The notes under the pieces were generated by a model. The model saw only the letters and a program-made list of their open reading frames with translations. It did not search any database and had not been told where the DNA came from. A stretch of 47,852 bases of DNA from Candidatus Magasanikbacteria bacterium RIFCSPHIGHO2_02_FULL_48_18 (GTDB taxonomy: Bacteria; Patescibacteriota; Patescibacteriia; Magasanikbacterales; UBA922): contig MFQC01000008.1 of NCBI GenBank assembly GCA_001784285.1, positions 168,896 through 216,747 of the forward strand. Reading direction: 5' to 3'. A program made the position numbers and the translations under genes. Positions 7,615 through 15,983 of the stretch are shown here, in pieces; within the stretch, counting starts at the first letter, position 1, and each line of letters starts with the position of its first letter.

Positions 7615-7655
7615 CTGTGGGTTGATACGAGTTTTTTTGTTCCACAACCTATCGG

Positions 7656-7683
7656 TTGATTTTTTTATTGGTTTTGGTATAAT
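7656..7683 (+). promoter_or_regulatory. Promoter of the 145-aa gene (extended -10)
   Basis: TTGATT (7656-7661), a 16-nt spacer and TATAAT (7678-7683) preceded by TG-G, an extended -10. The start would be near 7690, ~50 nt before the GTG at 7742. Confidence 0.65.
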
Positions 7684-7741
7684 CAACGGCTCTTTTCTTG
7701 CGTTGAGAAAATGGGCAAAAAATTGAAAAAAAGAGAATTCG

Positions 7742-8179
7742 GTGGAAACTCTTACTTGTCCTTTTTGTTTCGCTGTCGTTGAGTATGTTTTTGAATATCG
7801 CCATTGTTCTTGCGGCGCTACCTACACCGCCATTCTCGATGATGGCGGGGTAGATCTCATGGATGAACTCCTTCATCTCGTGGCCTTCGTGTCCGGGATC
7901 GATGAGGATGAGGTCTATCCAGATGGTAAGGCGCTCGCCGAGGGGGTGGGTGAGGATGAGGATGGTATTCCGGCTTTTGTCGGGTATGATGCCATTCCTC
8001 GGTCGCTCGGTCTTGACCCCAATGACTTCGAGATCGAGGTGGTCAAAGGGGTCGACATGCTCAGCCCGGTCGAAGACGAGACCGGCGAAGGCCTCGACTG
8101 GGAGGGGTTCGAGGACGAGTGGCCGGTTTCCATGATCTTCGCCCGCCGCCGCCTCGACGACGGTAGCCATCTCCACTAA
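7742..8179 (+). CDS. Acidic hypothetical protein with N-terminal zinc-ribbon-like motif
   Basis: The product is 145 aa, starting at GTG 7742 with only a weak purine-rich stretch upstream. Residues 6-9 are CPFC and residues ~22-24 are CSC, giving a C-x2-C...C-x-C set that could bind zinc. The rest is very acidic (Asp/Glu clusters) with no motif I recognise. Codon use is GC-rich like the other island genes. A strong hairpin terminator follows 3 nt after the stop and separates it from the convergent hydrogenase-like operon. It may be a nucleic-acid- or protein-binding adaptor, but nothing beyond the Cys pattern supports that. Confidence 0.7.
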   Translation: METLTCPFCFAVVEYVFEYRHCSCGATYTAILDDGGVDLMDELLHLVAFVSGIDEDEVYPDGKALAEGVGEDEDGIPAFVGYDAIPRSLGLDPNDFEIEVVKGVDMLSPVEDETGEGLDWEGFEDEWPVSMIFARRRLDDGSHLH

Positions 8180-8182
8180 ATG

Positions 8183-8237
8183 CACGCGGGACAGCGTTCG
8201 CTTTGGCGACCGTCCCGCGTGTCCTGCCTCTTTTTTC
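8183..8237 (+). terminator. Rho-independent terminator after the 145-aa gene
   Basis: CACGCGGGAC (8183-8192) pairs perfectly with GTCCCGCGTG (8212-8221) over a 19-nt loop, followed by cctgcctcTTTTTTct. It lies between convergent genes, so it may also stop the minus-strand operon, although the T-run is on the + side. Confidence 0.75.
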
Positions 8238-9808
8238 TACAGATCATTTCCCGAGTACGACAAATTGAAACTTTTGTTAATAAGAGGAAAATCAGGGACC
8301 ACATTGTCAAATCCCGCATCTCCGAGCGCGGGCCAATTGAGAAACGATGGATCGCGCGGAGCGACTCTCTTGATACGTCCATTTGAATCTGTCGCGATAA
8401 AATACACAATATCTCCTCGCCAGCCCTCGACGATACCGACTGCAATGGCATTTTTTTTGAATATAATATCTTTGTCTGATGCCATGATATTTCCTTCCGG
8501 CAGTTTGTCGAGCGCATCGTGTATGGCCTTGACTGAGGCGTGCACTTCCTCAATACGAATACGAAATCGGGCATACACATCACCGCCATGTTCGATTGGA
8601 ATGTTGCCGATAGAAATTTCGTTGTAGGCCGAGTACGGATAGTCAATACGCGCGTCATGTTGTATTCCGACAGCCTTTCCCGCAACTCCGACGACGCCGC
8701 GATCTTTGGCAATTTGAGCGGAAAGAACACCCGTGCCTTTGAGACGGTTTGACAACGATGCGCTATTTTCAGCAATACCTATGACTTCTGAAAAATCCTT
8801 CAGTATCTTTGAGAGATCAATGAATAGTATCTCTTTTTCTTCATGGTTGATATCCCGAGTTATCCCGCCCACCGTATTCACTCCCCGCAAAAATCTGCTT
8901 CCGGTAAGCCTCTCATGTATGCGCATCACCATTTCTCGCAGGCGCGCCCCATGCGCACCCCCAAAATTAAACCCCGTATCAAGCATGATCGCCCCAATGT
9001 CTCCAAAATGATTGGCTAACCGTTCCAATTCAGCATAGATAAGGCGAAGGTATTCCGCGCGTTTTGGCGCAGTGTTTCCGCTGAGTCGTTCGAGCGCTTG
9101 GCAGAAAGCCAGCGAATGACTAAAGGAACTATCACCAGAAATTTTTTCTGACAGACGGATTTTATCATCAAGAGAAAGCGTCTCAAATAATTTTTCGCTT
9201 CCTTTGTGCGTAAATCCGAGCCGCGGTTCCAACAGCACGATGCTTTCTCCGGCAACGCTAAACCGAAAATGTCCCGGCTCGATAATGCCGGCGTGAATCG
9301 GGCCTACAGGAATTTCATATATTCCTTCACCCTCCACCTTTTGAAATGCGTACGTTCCCCTCGACTCTTTTGGTCTTGTGTCCCAGGCAAAATTTTTTCT
9401 GAGCGGGAAAATATCAGTCGGCCAATTTTCATGAAGAAGGATTGGTTTTGGGTCCGGATGCCCGACCGGTGTCAGGCCGAAAAACGTTTGTATGACTCGT
9501 TCATAATTCCACGCTTCGTGGATGCGCGGGGTGAGCGAAGGAAATTCCGTTGTCTTTTGTAATCGAATATATGGGACAATAAACGCATTTTCCTTGGGCA
9601 CGCCAAAAATATACCACATGTTGAAACACTCGTTTTCTCCGTTTTCATCTGTCGCAGTTATGAGCTTGAGTGGGAGATGGTTGTTGTTGTATAAACCAGA
9701 GACGACTTCTTCTATGCGGGAAGCGGAAACCTCAACCATGGCGACGTTATCGCAAAATTTTATGTTTTTTTCCTTTGGGAGGTGCTGTTGTACGTTTTGT
9801 TGGTTCAT
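8237..9808 (-). CDS. Ehr/HyfG-like large subunit (NuoC-NuoD fusion) without NiFe ligands
   Basis: The 523-aa product starts at ATG 9808, 1 nt after the hyfF-like stop; an in-frame ATG at 9829 is an alternative. Residues ~80-140 are NuoC/30-kDa-like (GLTPVGHPDP, WPTDIFPLRKNF). The rest is NuoD/HycE-like, with VGPIHAGIIEPGHFRF near 168-183. Catalytic group 4 NiFe hydrogenases carry CxxC motifs at both ends. Here the first reads ISGDS (223-227) and the C-terminal one reads NKSFNLSYSG (511-520), so all four Ni-Fe cysteines are absent. That is the hallmark of energy-converting hydrogenase-related (Ehr) complexes. I infer a structural, non-hydrogenase role on the cytoplasmic face. It is the last gene of the six-gene operon. 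Confidence 0.9.
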   Translation of the reverse strand: MNQQNVQQHLPKEKNIKFCDNVAMVEVSASRIEEVVSGLYNNNHLPLKLITATDENGENECFNMWYIFGVPKENAFIVPYIRLQKTTEFPSLTPRIHEAWNYERVIQTFFGLTPVGHPDPKPILLHENWPTDIFPLRKNFAWDTRPKESRGTYAFQKVEGEGIYEIPVGPIHAGIIEPGHFRFSVAGESIVLLEPRLGFTHKGSEKLFETLSLDDKIRLSEKISGDSSFSHSLAFCQALERLSGNTAPKRAEYLRLIYAELERLANHFGDIGAIMLDTGFNFGGAHGARLREMVMRIHERLTGSRFLRGVNTVGGITRDINHEEKEILFIDLSKILKDFSEVIGIAENSASLSNRLKGTGVLSAQIAKDRGVVGVAGKAVGIQHDARIDYPYSAYNEISIGNIPIEHGGDVYARFRIRIEEVHASVKAIHDALDKLPEGNIMASDKDIIFKKNAIAVGIVEGWRGDIVYFIATDSNGRIKRVAPRDPSFLNWPALGDAGFDNVVPDFPLINKSFNLSYSGNDL

Positions 9809-9809
9809 A

Positions 9810-11252
9810 TTAAAAGGGTACGGCCGCATTATGAAGTAATATCTGTAAAAATTGCGGCTGGTAGAAACCGATACACAGCGCCAAGACAAAAAGAACAAGG
9901 GGCGGAAGAATAAGCCATGTGTCTTCCTTTTTTTGTTGCATTTCAGGCGGTTTGTCTCCGAAGACCATACTCGTGGCATGTTTAAAGAGCCCGATGAATA
10001 CCAGAGTCGTCAAAAGAACGGCTATGACCGTAACGGCGGGATGCGTAAGTATCCCGGCAGAAAAAGTAAACAATTTTGTCAAAAAAATTCCAAATGGCGG
10101 AGCGCCAGTGATAATAAAAATTCCTGCAAAAAACAGGACGCTCGTTATTGGCAAAACGCGGAGGACGCCTTTGACATTGGCGATTTTTGTTGAGCCATAT
10201 GTGAGAAATATATTTCCTGCAGTCAAAAAAAGAGCGGACTTGACGAGCGCGTGGTAGAGCATATGGAGAATGGCCGCAAAAATTCCCAAACCGCCGAAGC
10301 CGAAGCCGAGTGCGGTGATTCCCATATTTTCGATACTTGAATAGGCAAGCAGGCGTTTATAATTTTTTTGCGTCAACATGATCAACGCGGAAACAAGAAT
10401 CGAAAGGAGACCAAAGGCGATAAATAATTTCTGTGAAAAATCGGACCCAATCGCCGCATCAGTGATTACTTTAAATCGCAGTACCACAAGAAGCGCGACA
10501 TTGAGAAGCACCCCTGACAATAATGCGCTAATCGGCGCCGGGGCCTTGCTGTGCGCATCCGGAAGCCATGTATGCATCGGCGCGAATCCAACTTTCGTGC
10601 CATACCCAATCAAGATGAAGATAAACGCAATTTGAACAATCATGGGGTCAAGACGCGCGGCGTGTGAAAGCAGGTCATGCCATGTCGCAAGACCGGCTCC
10701 GCTCTCTATTTTTGACGCGGTAAAATACAAGAGCGTCCCAAAAAATCCCAAGAGCAGTCCTATGGAATTGATGATCAGATATTTCCACGCCGCCTCCATT
10801 GCCGACGGCTTGTTGTAAAAACTGATGAGGAAGGCGGTGGAAAGTGTCGTGGCTTCAATGGAAATCCACGCAAAAATGGGGTTGCTCGTTGATACCGCAA
10901 GAAGCATCGCGGACAAAAAAAGGTTCAATAAGATAAAATACTGTTTGACACGAGTGAACCCAATAATCTTTTTTGCAGTCTCTTTTCTCAGATATTGGAT
11001 GGAGTAGGCGACCGCGGCGCACCCAACGCAGGAGATAATAAGCATGACGAGAGCCCCCAGGGCATCAATGATAAAAAATCGTGATGGGGCGTAGTCTCCC
11101 GATGAAGCAACTTTGAGAGCGACGGTAATTGACGCGATGCACACAAAAAGCGCGGCGCTTATCGATGCGCACTCAATGACGCTTCGACGTTTCGCAATCA
11201 TTGCAATCAACGCCGCGACAGGGAACAGGGAAATGACAATGATGAATTCCAT
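9810..11252 (-). CDS. HyfF/NuoN-like proton-channel membrane subunit
   Basis: This 480-aa protein of ~14 hydrophobic segments belongs to the Mrp/NuoLMN antiporter-like family. Residues typical of proton translocation are kept: Glu in WISIEATTL, Lys in AAWKYL, GYGTKVGFAPMHTWLPDAHSKAPAPIS, and Lys in LVKSALFLTAG. That contrasts with the cofactor losses in the soluble subunits. The gene starts 4 nt after the hyfE-like stop and ends 1 nt before the large-subunit start, so it is translated as part of the operon. Confidence 0.88.
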   Translation of the reverse strand: MEFIIVISLFPVAALIAMIAKRRSVIECASISAALFVCIASITVALKVASSGDYAPSRFFIIDALGALVMLIISCVGCAAVAYSIQYLRKETAKKIIGFTRVKQYFILLNLFLSAMLLAVSTSNPIFAWISIEATTLSTAFLISFYNKPSAMEAAWKYLIINSIGLLLGFFGTLLYFTASKIESGAGLATWHDLLSHAARLDPMIVQIAFIFILIGYGTKVGFAPMHTWLPDAHSKAPAPISALLSGVLLNVALLVVLRFKVITDAAIGSDFSQKLFIAFGLLSILVSALIMLTQKNYKRLLAYSSIENMGITALGFGFGGLGIFAAILHMLYHALVKSALFLTAGNIFLTYGSTKIANVKGVLRVLPITSVLFFAGIFIITGAPPFGIFLTKLFTFSAGILTHPAVTVIAVLLTTLVFIGLFKHATSMVFGDKPPEMQQKKEDTWLILPPLVLFVLALCIGFYQPQFLQILLHNAAVPF

Positions 11253-11256
11253 AGCG

Positions 11257-11904
11257 CTAATCTTTTAAATGTCTCATTAAGCTGGTATCGAGGGACTGAA
11301 ATTGTCTGTAAATCATCGATAGAAAAACCGCGGCAATGATGATCCACACAAAAATATCAAATATAATGCCAATCTGGAGTATTGGCGATTGTTCGAGACC
11401 TGCAAAGATGGCAAAAACAACGATGCCATTTTCAAAAGAAAGAATGCCAAGCGCTTGGGATACGGCCTCTTTGCGGTTGATAATCAAAAAAAGAGAAATA
11501 AAAATCGCTGAAAGCGCAAGGGACAACAAGGCGTGGTGTGCGGGGACGATAGTGGTAAGCGGTAAAAATTTTTGGGAATGAGCCAGGGCGGTCAACACGG
11601 CGAGGACAATAAGCGTGAGCGGCGTGCTCAGATAGGTGCTTGTCAAAAACGTCAACTCGTGTTTTTGGATCAATGTGATAAAAAATATGGGCGCAAGAAT
11701 GACTTTGATGGCGAAGGCGACAAAAATCACGAGAAGCAGGGATACGTTTTTGGTTTCAAAGAAGAAGCCAAATAATATCAGCACCGTCGCAAACGATTGA
11801 ATTCCGTAGGCAATGACGGCGCCAAAATTTTTTCGTATGAGATGCAAAAAAATGATGGTTAAAAACACCACTCCCAATAAAAATTGCAAGGAGAGAATGT
11901 TCAT
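11257..11904 (-). CDS. HyfE-like membrane subunit
   Basis: The 215-aa hydrophobic protein has about six to seven predicted membrane segments and follows the HyfE pattern, whose C-terminal part corresponds to NuoK. LGILSFENGIVVF keeps a buried Glu expected in the NuoK-like channel. Its start overlaps the stop of the hyfC-like gene by 4 nt (ATGA), suggesting coupled translation. Family assignment is from pattern and operon position. Confidence 0.82.
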   Translation of the reverse strand: MNILSLQFLLGVVFLTIIFLHLIRKNFGAVIAYGIQSFATVLILFGFFFETKNVSLLLVIFVAFAIKVILAPIFFITLIQKHELTFLTSTYLSTPLTLIVLAVLTALAHSQKFLPLTTIVPAHHALLSLALSAIFISLFLIINRKEAVSQALGILSFENGIVVFAIFAGLEQSPILQIGIIFDIFVWIIIAAVFLSMIYRQFQSLDTSLMRHLKD

Positions 11905-12833
11905 AGTGTTTGGCTAAGACCAATGGCGACAGCGCTCAAAATAAAGGAGATGATGAGCAGATCGGGGAGGCGGAAAAATCGTAATTTCGCCATACTCGAT
12001 TCAATGAGTGCAACAATACAACAGATGCCGAGTATTTTTATGAGGAGTGCGGCGACTCCGATAAACAGCGCGCCCATGCTCGCGCTTTGAGCAATGCCAT
12101 AGGGGAAAAAGAGGTTGACTCCCAACGCGGCAAAAATAAAAAATTTATTCGCTGCCGCCCACTCTATCAGCGCCAATTTTTTGCCCGAATATTCCAAAAT
12201 CATAGCTTCGTGTATCATCGTCAATTCCAAATGTGTCGCGGGATTATCAAAAGGGAAACGTCCGGTTTCGGCCAGCAAAATAATAAAAAAACCGATGAAT
12301 GCCAGCATGGCAGGCAGGAAAAAACTGGTTGAAAGCAGGATGCCAGCGCGAGAAATGGTAAAAAGATTTGTTGTGCCGATAATCACTGAAACCGCAAAAA
12401 AGGAAAGGATAAGGCCACCTTCTGCCAATGCGGAAATGGTCGCTTCTCGGCTGGAACCAAATCCGCCAAATGCGCTTCCGGTGTCCATGCCTGCAAGAGC
12501 CAAGAAAAACGTGCCAAGAGCGAATGTATATGCCACGACCAGGAGGTCGCCAGTGAGCGCGTTCTTTAAGAAAGAAGCAAAAAGCGGAATGCTCAACCCC
12601 ACAATAATGGTAGTCGTGAAAATAATATATGGCGCAGAGCGAAAAATCCATGATGCGTCAGGGCTTATCACTTCATCTTTATGCATAAGCTTCCAGATAT
12701 CTTTGTATGGTTGCACAATGCTTGCCCCTTGACGATTTTGGAATTTTGCTTTTATTTTTTTGATAATACCAATACACAGCGGGGACAGGGCGGGGGTCGC
12801 AATGAGTTGTATTATCCAGAAAAAAATCGTCAT
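11901..12833 (-). CDS. HyfC/NuoH-like membrane subunit
   Basis: The 310-aa product is of the NuoH/HycD/HyfC family, with eight or so membrane helices. The conserved cytoplasmic loop GRFPFDNPATHLELTMIHEAM (residues ~188-210) is intact, including its acidic residues. In complex I and group 4 hydrogenases this subunit couples the redox module to the antiporter arm. The N-terminal loop NRQGASIVQPYKDIWKL is also typical. It lies 7 nt after the hyfB-like stop and overlaps the hyfE-like gene by 4 nt. Confidence 0.9.
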   Translation of the reverse strand: MTIFFWIIQLIATPALSPLCIGIIKKIKAKFQNRQGASIVQPYKDIWKLMHKDEVISPDASWIFRSAPYIIFTTTIIVGLSIPLFASFLKNALTGDLLVVAYTFALGTFFLALAGMDTGSAFGGFGSSREATISALAEGGLILSFFAVSVIIGTTNLFTISRAGILLSTSFFLPAMLAFIGFFIILLAETGRFPFDNPATHLELTMIHEAMILEYSGKKLALIEWAAANKFFIFAALGVNLFFPYGIAQSASMGALFIGVAALLIKILGICCIVALIESSMAKLRFFRLPDLLIISFILSAVAIGLSQTL

Positions 12834-12840
12834 ATCAGGA

Positions 12841-14880
12841 TTATGACAAAAATAGGGCTGTCACCACAGCAATGAAAATATACAGAACGTACATGTTGAT
12901 GTTGCCGCTTTGAATTGCCTTTATGCGCAACGACAACGCAGTAATGAATTGGATCAGTGGCACATAAAAATATGATTGGTAGACATCTCTCATCCGCAAG
13001 TTCACTATTCTGGATTTTGGCACATATCTTGTATGAGCATCGTGGTATTGTATTTCATGCTGAAGACTTGGCTTTAAAATACCGGAAAAAATACACACGA
13101 TTGATCGCGCAAACCCGGTCGCGGTAATTTCCGTGCGCGGAGTGAGATTAGCGCCGCAGTCCCATGTCGCGCCGATGTTTATTTTTTGTTTTTTGTTGAC
13201 AATATATTTGGCCGCCGCAATAACACACAGCAGTATGAACACGAAAAGGATAAAAAATACCGGGCCTGACACAGAGCCGAAACCATTTGGCGCCAAGAGA
13301 GCGCTCGCGGCCGATGGAGCGGTATTTGCAGAAGCAAGAAATGAAGAGGCTCCTGTGCGCGCCAGGAGCGGCGCCAGGTACCCTGAAAATATTCCAAACA
13401 AAAGACACACCGTTGCTAGCGCCCCCATCCCTGCTCTCAGCGGCCAGGACGATTCTCGTGCGCGAGGAACATCACTATTTCTTGGGCGGGCAAGAAACGT
13501 GACGCCAAATGCTTTGACAAAACAGGCCAATGCAAGCCCCCCGGTCAACGCAAGCGCACCGGTCGCCAATACAAAAATTGATTTTACAACAATTTCCGCA
13601 GACAGTATCCCTTGTAACAACACCTGGAACGTCATCCATTCGCTAAAAAATCCGTTGAATGGCGGCAAGGCGGATATTGCCATAGAGCCAATAAGAAAGA
13701 AAAATGCTGTGAGAGGCATATATTTGATCAGGCCGCCATATTCTTCCATGTTTCGCGTATGCGTTTGGTTAATAATCGAGCCGGCGCTTAAAAATAACAG
13801 GGATTTAAAGACAGCATGATTGACGGTGTGGAAAAGGGCGGCTCCCAGGCCAAAGAGCGCAAGAGGCGTGTTGCCAACCGACGCAAAGACCATGGCACTG
13901 CCAAGACCGAGGAGTATTATTCCAATATTTTCAATGCTGTGGTATGCCAAAAGTTTTTTGATATCGTGTTCCGTAAGCGCGTATAAAACCCCAAGTAAAG
14001 CGGATACTGATCCGATAATAAGCACGGTCAGCCCCCACCAGAGCGGCGCCGGCTCAAGGATGTCCATAAACATTCGTATCATCATGTAGATGCCCGTTTT
14101 TATCATAACGCCGGACATGAGGGCAGACACATGGGATGGGGCGGCAGGATGGGCGGCAGGGAGCCAAATATGAAAGGGAATGATGCCGGCTTTGGCGCCA
14201 AAACCAATGAGTGAGAGCACAAAAATGGCATTTTTTACAGACACAGGAATGAGTGCCACACTCGACGTTATCGCCGCAAAGTCGAATGAGCCGGTATATG
14301 CATATAAGAGGAGAAGGGAAAGAATAATACAGCTCGTGCCGGCGTACGTCATAATCAGGTAGAGTGAGCCGGCTTTGACCGTGTCATTGTCGTTATGGTC
14401 ATAGACAACAAGGAAATACGACGCGATAGCCATGATTTCCCACGCCACGAGGAAGAAGAGCCCGTTCGAAGCCGTTACAACCATGAGCATGCCCGCAATA
14501 AATAAGTGATAAAAAAATCCCAAGGCGCCAATGTTGTATTTTTTATAAAAATGTTTGATATACCCAATGCCATATATGGAACAAAAGAGGGTGATGAGCG
14601 AAATCACAAAAATGAAAAAGGCAGACAGTTTGTCAATATGAAATGAAAAAGAAAGAAGCGGGAAAACCGATGAAGTGGCGGCAAAAGATATGCCGCGCGT
14701 CACAAAAAATGCTCCGATTGAAAAAATGATGCCCCACAAAGAGCCGATAATCGCGAAAAAATTCTGCCACCCGTTGGCCAATGTGTCTCTCTTTTTGAAA
14801 CACAAAGACCCGGCCGCTCCCATCGCAAAAAGTGAGAGTAAAAAGACAAAGCCAATTTCGGATATCATGGCGTCTATCAT
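12841..14880 (-). CDS. HyfB/NuoL-like proton-channel membrane subunit
   Basis: The 679-aa membrane protein is of the Mrp/NuoL family. Key charged residues are kept: Glu in FLVAWEIMAIASYF, Lys in GFGAKAGIIPFHIWLP, Lys in NHAVFKSLLFLSAG, and Glu in NGFFSEWMTF. The C-terminal WDCG...TEITATGFARSI region is characteristic of HyfB rather than NuoL. The start overlaps the small-subunit stop by 4 nt (ATGA). With the hyfF-like subunit it gives two antiporter-like channels, so the membrane arm appears complete enough to translocate ions. Confidence 0.9.
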   Translation of the reverse strand: MIDAMISEIGFVFLLSLFAMGAAGSLCFKKRDTLANGWQNFFAIIGSLWGIIFSIGAFFVTRGISFAATSSVFPLLSFSFHIDKLSAFFIFVISLITLFCSIYGIGYIKHFYKKYNIGALGFFYHLFIAGMLMVVTASNGLFFLVAWEIMAIASYFLVVYDHNDNDTVKAGSLYLIMTYAGTSCIILSLLLLYAYTGSFDFAAITSSVALIPVSVKNAIFVLSLIGFGAKAGIIPFHIWLPAAHPAAPSHVSALMSGVMIKTGIYMMIRMFMDILEPAPLWWGLTVLIIGSVSALLGVLYALTEHDIKKLLAYHSIENIGIILLGLGSAMVFASVGNTPLALFGLGAALFHTVNHAVFKSLLFLSAGSIINQTHTRNMEEYGGLIKYMPLTAFFFLIGSMAISALPPFNGFFSEWMTFQVLLQGILSAEIVVKSIFVLATGALALTGGLALACFVKAFGVTFLARPRNSDVPRARESSWPLRAGMGALATVCLLFGIFSGYLAPLLARTGASSFLASANTAPSAASALLAPNGFGSVSGPVFFILFVFILLCVIAAAKYIVNKKQKINIGATWDCGANLTPRTEITATGFARSIVCIFSGILKPSLQHEIQYHDAHTRYVPKSRIVNLRMRDVYQSYFYVPLIQFITALSLRIKAIQSGNINMYVLYIFIAVVTALFLS

Positions 14881-15398
14881 ACGTGCATTTCAAGAATACG
14901 AAGAAGATGGGTGAGGATGGTCATGGGCGATGGCGGATCTCCCGGAATGCCATAATGCACGGGAACGACCGTATCGACCCCATCGAGCACCGCATAGGAC
15001 CCTCGGAATATGCCGCCGTGTATCGCGTCGTCCCCTACCGCGACAACAATTTTTGGATTTGGTGTTGCCTCGTATGCCCGGCGCAATGCCTCGGCCATAT
15101 TGCGGGTTACCGGGCCGGTAACCATGAGCATGTCAGCGTGTTTTGGCGAAGCGACAAAATGAATGCCAAAGCGTTCAACATCATAAAAAGCGTTTGAAAG
15201 AGCAACAAGCTCCTGTTCGCATGCATTGTCAGAACCGGCATCTACTTGCCGGATTGCAAGGGAACCCCCAAATAATCGTTTGACGTTGTCTTGTATTTTT
15301 TCGCCGAGAACAAACACTTCCGACTTCTTCTCCTCGGGAATAGGCAAAACGACTATATTTTTCGGTGTTTTTAATATTTTTAAAAAAAGTTTTGTCAT
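14877..15398 (-). CDS. HyfI/NuoB-like small subunit with FeS cysteines replaced by Asp
   Basis: ATG at 15398 is chosen over the upstream ORF start at 15470, because the promoter at 15422-15450 overlaps the extra region. The 173-aa product matches HyfI/NuoB well (YDVERFGIHFVASPKHADML, VTGPVTRNM). The family holds one 4Fe-4S cluster with four Cys in GSCxxC, GDC and GCPP contexts. Here these read GSDNAC, GDDA and GDPP: three of four cysteines are Asp (57, 124, 154) and only Cys60 remains. A normal cluster is therefore unlikely. It is the first gene of the operon, and no 8Fe ferredoxin subunit (HyfH) is encoded nearby. Confidence 0.9.
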   Translation of the reverse strand: MTKLFLKILKTPKNIVVLPIPEEKKSEVFVLGEKIQDNVKRLFGGSLAIRQVDAGSDNACEQELVALSNAFYDVERFGIHFVASPKHADMLMVTGPVTRNMAEALRRAYEATPNPKIVVAVGDDAIHGGIFRGSYAVLDGVDTVVPVHYGIPGDPPSPMTILTHLLRILEMHV

Positions 15399-15421
15399 AA
15401 CAGAGAAATGATACCGCCAAC

Positions 15422-15450
15422 ATGATAGCTGATTTGAGAAAAATTGTCCA
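15422..15450 (-). promoter_or_regulatory. Promoter of the hydrogenase-like operon
   Basis: On the minus strand TGGACA (15450-15445), a 17-nt spacer and TATCAT (15427-15422), one mismatch in each box. The start near 15414 would leave a leader of only ~16 nt before ATG 15398. Confidence 0.6.
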
Positions 15451-15577
15451 TACGAAAAGTGGATTACCATTTTCTTTTTTAGTCCCCAAATTTTGTTGCA
15501 TATAAAATGTTTCGGACCATAGCATGTGCTTTCCCAACTGGTCGTATGAGATGAAAATTTGGCTCAACCAAAACAAA

Positions 15578-15599
15578 TAGAGGGCGTTGGCGCCCTCTA
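15578..15599. repeat. Perfect palindromic hairpin
   Basis: TAGAGGGCG-TTGG-CGCCCTCTA forms a 9-bp stem with a 4-nt loop about 130 bp upstream of the operon promoter. There is no T-run on either side, so a terminator is not supported. Confidence 0.6.
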
Positions 15600-15647
15600 T
15601 TAATGCTATCTAGTTTATGATTTATTTTCCCTCGTATGCTTTCTGTA

Positions 15648-15698
15648 AATCTACACAAATAACCTTCAAATCTACTCAAAAATACAGCAATCTACTCA
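15648..15698. repeat. Three iteron-like direct repeats
   Basis: AATCTACACA (15648), AATCTACTCA (15669) and AATCTACTCA (15689) recur at 21- and 20-bp steps, about two helical turns. On the minus strand they read TGAGTAGATT / TGTGTAGATT and lie ~200 bp upstream of the hydrogenase-like operon promoter. Phased copies suit a DNA-binding protein. No gene is seen in 15451-15797. Confidence 0.5.
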
Positions 15699-15797
15699 TT
15701 AATTGCTTATAAATTCCCTATCTTTTTCCCTTTCTCTTCACATTACTCGTCTCCTCAAGAAATGTATTGAGATCAGATTTTCTCTGAAAGTACAAAT

Positions 15798-15887
15798 TGG
15801 CGGAGAGGGGGAGATTCGAACTCCCGAGCCGCTTTCACGACTAGCGGTTTTCGAAACCGCCGCAATCGACCACTATGCGACCTCTCC
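15798..15887 (-). tRNA. tRNA-Ser (anticodon CGA)
   Basis: A complete class II tRNA of 90 nt on the minus strand. The acceptor GGAGAGG pairs with CCTCTCC, and discriminator G and CCA are encoded. The anticodon stem-loop reads GGCGG-TTTCGAA-CCGC, giving CGA (reads UCG). A long variable arm and the T-arm GTTCGAATC are present. Confidence 0.93.
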
Positions 15888-15918
15888 ATTTTTTCATAAA
15901 CCTTCTTCGCCCAAGGCG

Positions 15919-15938
15919 CCTGCCTGCCGGCAGGCAGG
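15919..15938. repeat. 20-bp perfect palindrome (REP-like)
   Basis: CCTGCCTGCCGGCAGGCAGG is a perfect palindrome between the intact tRNA-Ser and the tRNA-like fragment. Its compactness suggests a REP-type dispersed element, but only one copy is in the window. Confidence 0.6.
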
Positions 15939-15950
15939 GATCAGCCTCGG

Positions 15951-15975
15951 GCTGAAACCACTCAGACACCTCTCC
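15951..15975 (-). pseudogene. 5' fragment of a tRNA-Ser-like gene
   Basis: The minus strand reads GGAGAGGTGTCTGAGTGG, matching the acceptor strand and D-arm of a serine tRNA, with CTGA/TCAG as D-stem. After that the sequence runs into the palindromic element, with no matching anticodon stem, variable arm or T-arm. The intact tRNA-Ser 64 bp downstream has the same GGAGAGG acceptor, so this looks like a broken tandem copy. Confidence 0.45.
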
Positions 15976-15983
15976 GTTTTTGA

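Noticed and set aside
8237-15398. A functional NiFe hydrogenase operon
   Set aside because: All NiFe ligand cysteines and three of four small-subunit FeS cysteines are missing, and no ferredoxin subunit is present.
15578-15599. Palindrome as terminator
   Set aside because: No T-run follows on either strand.
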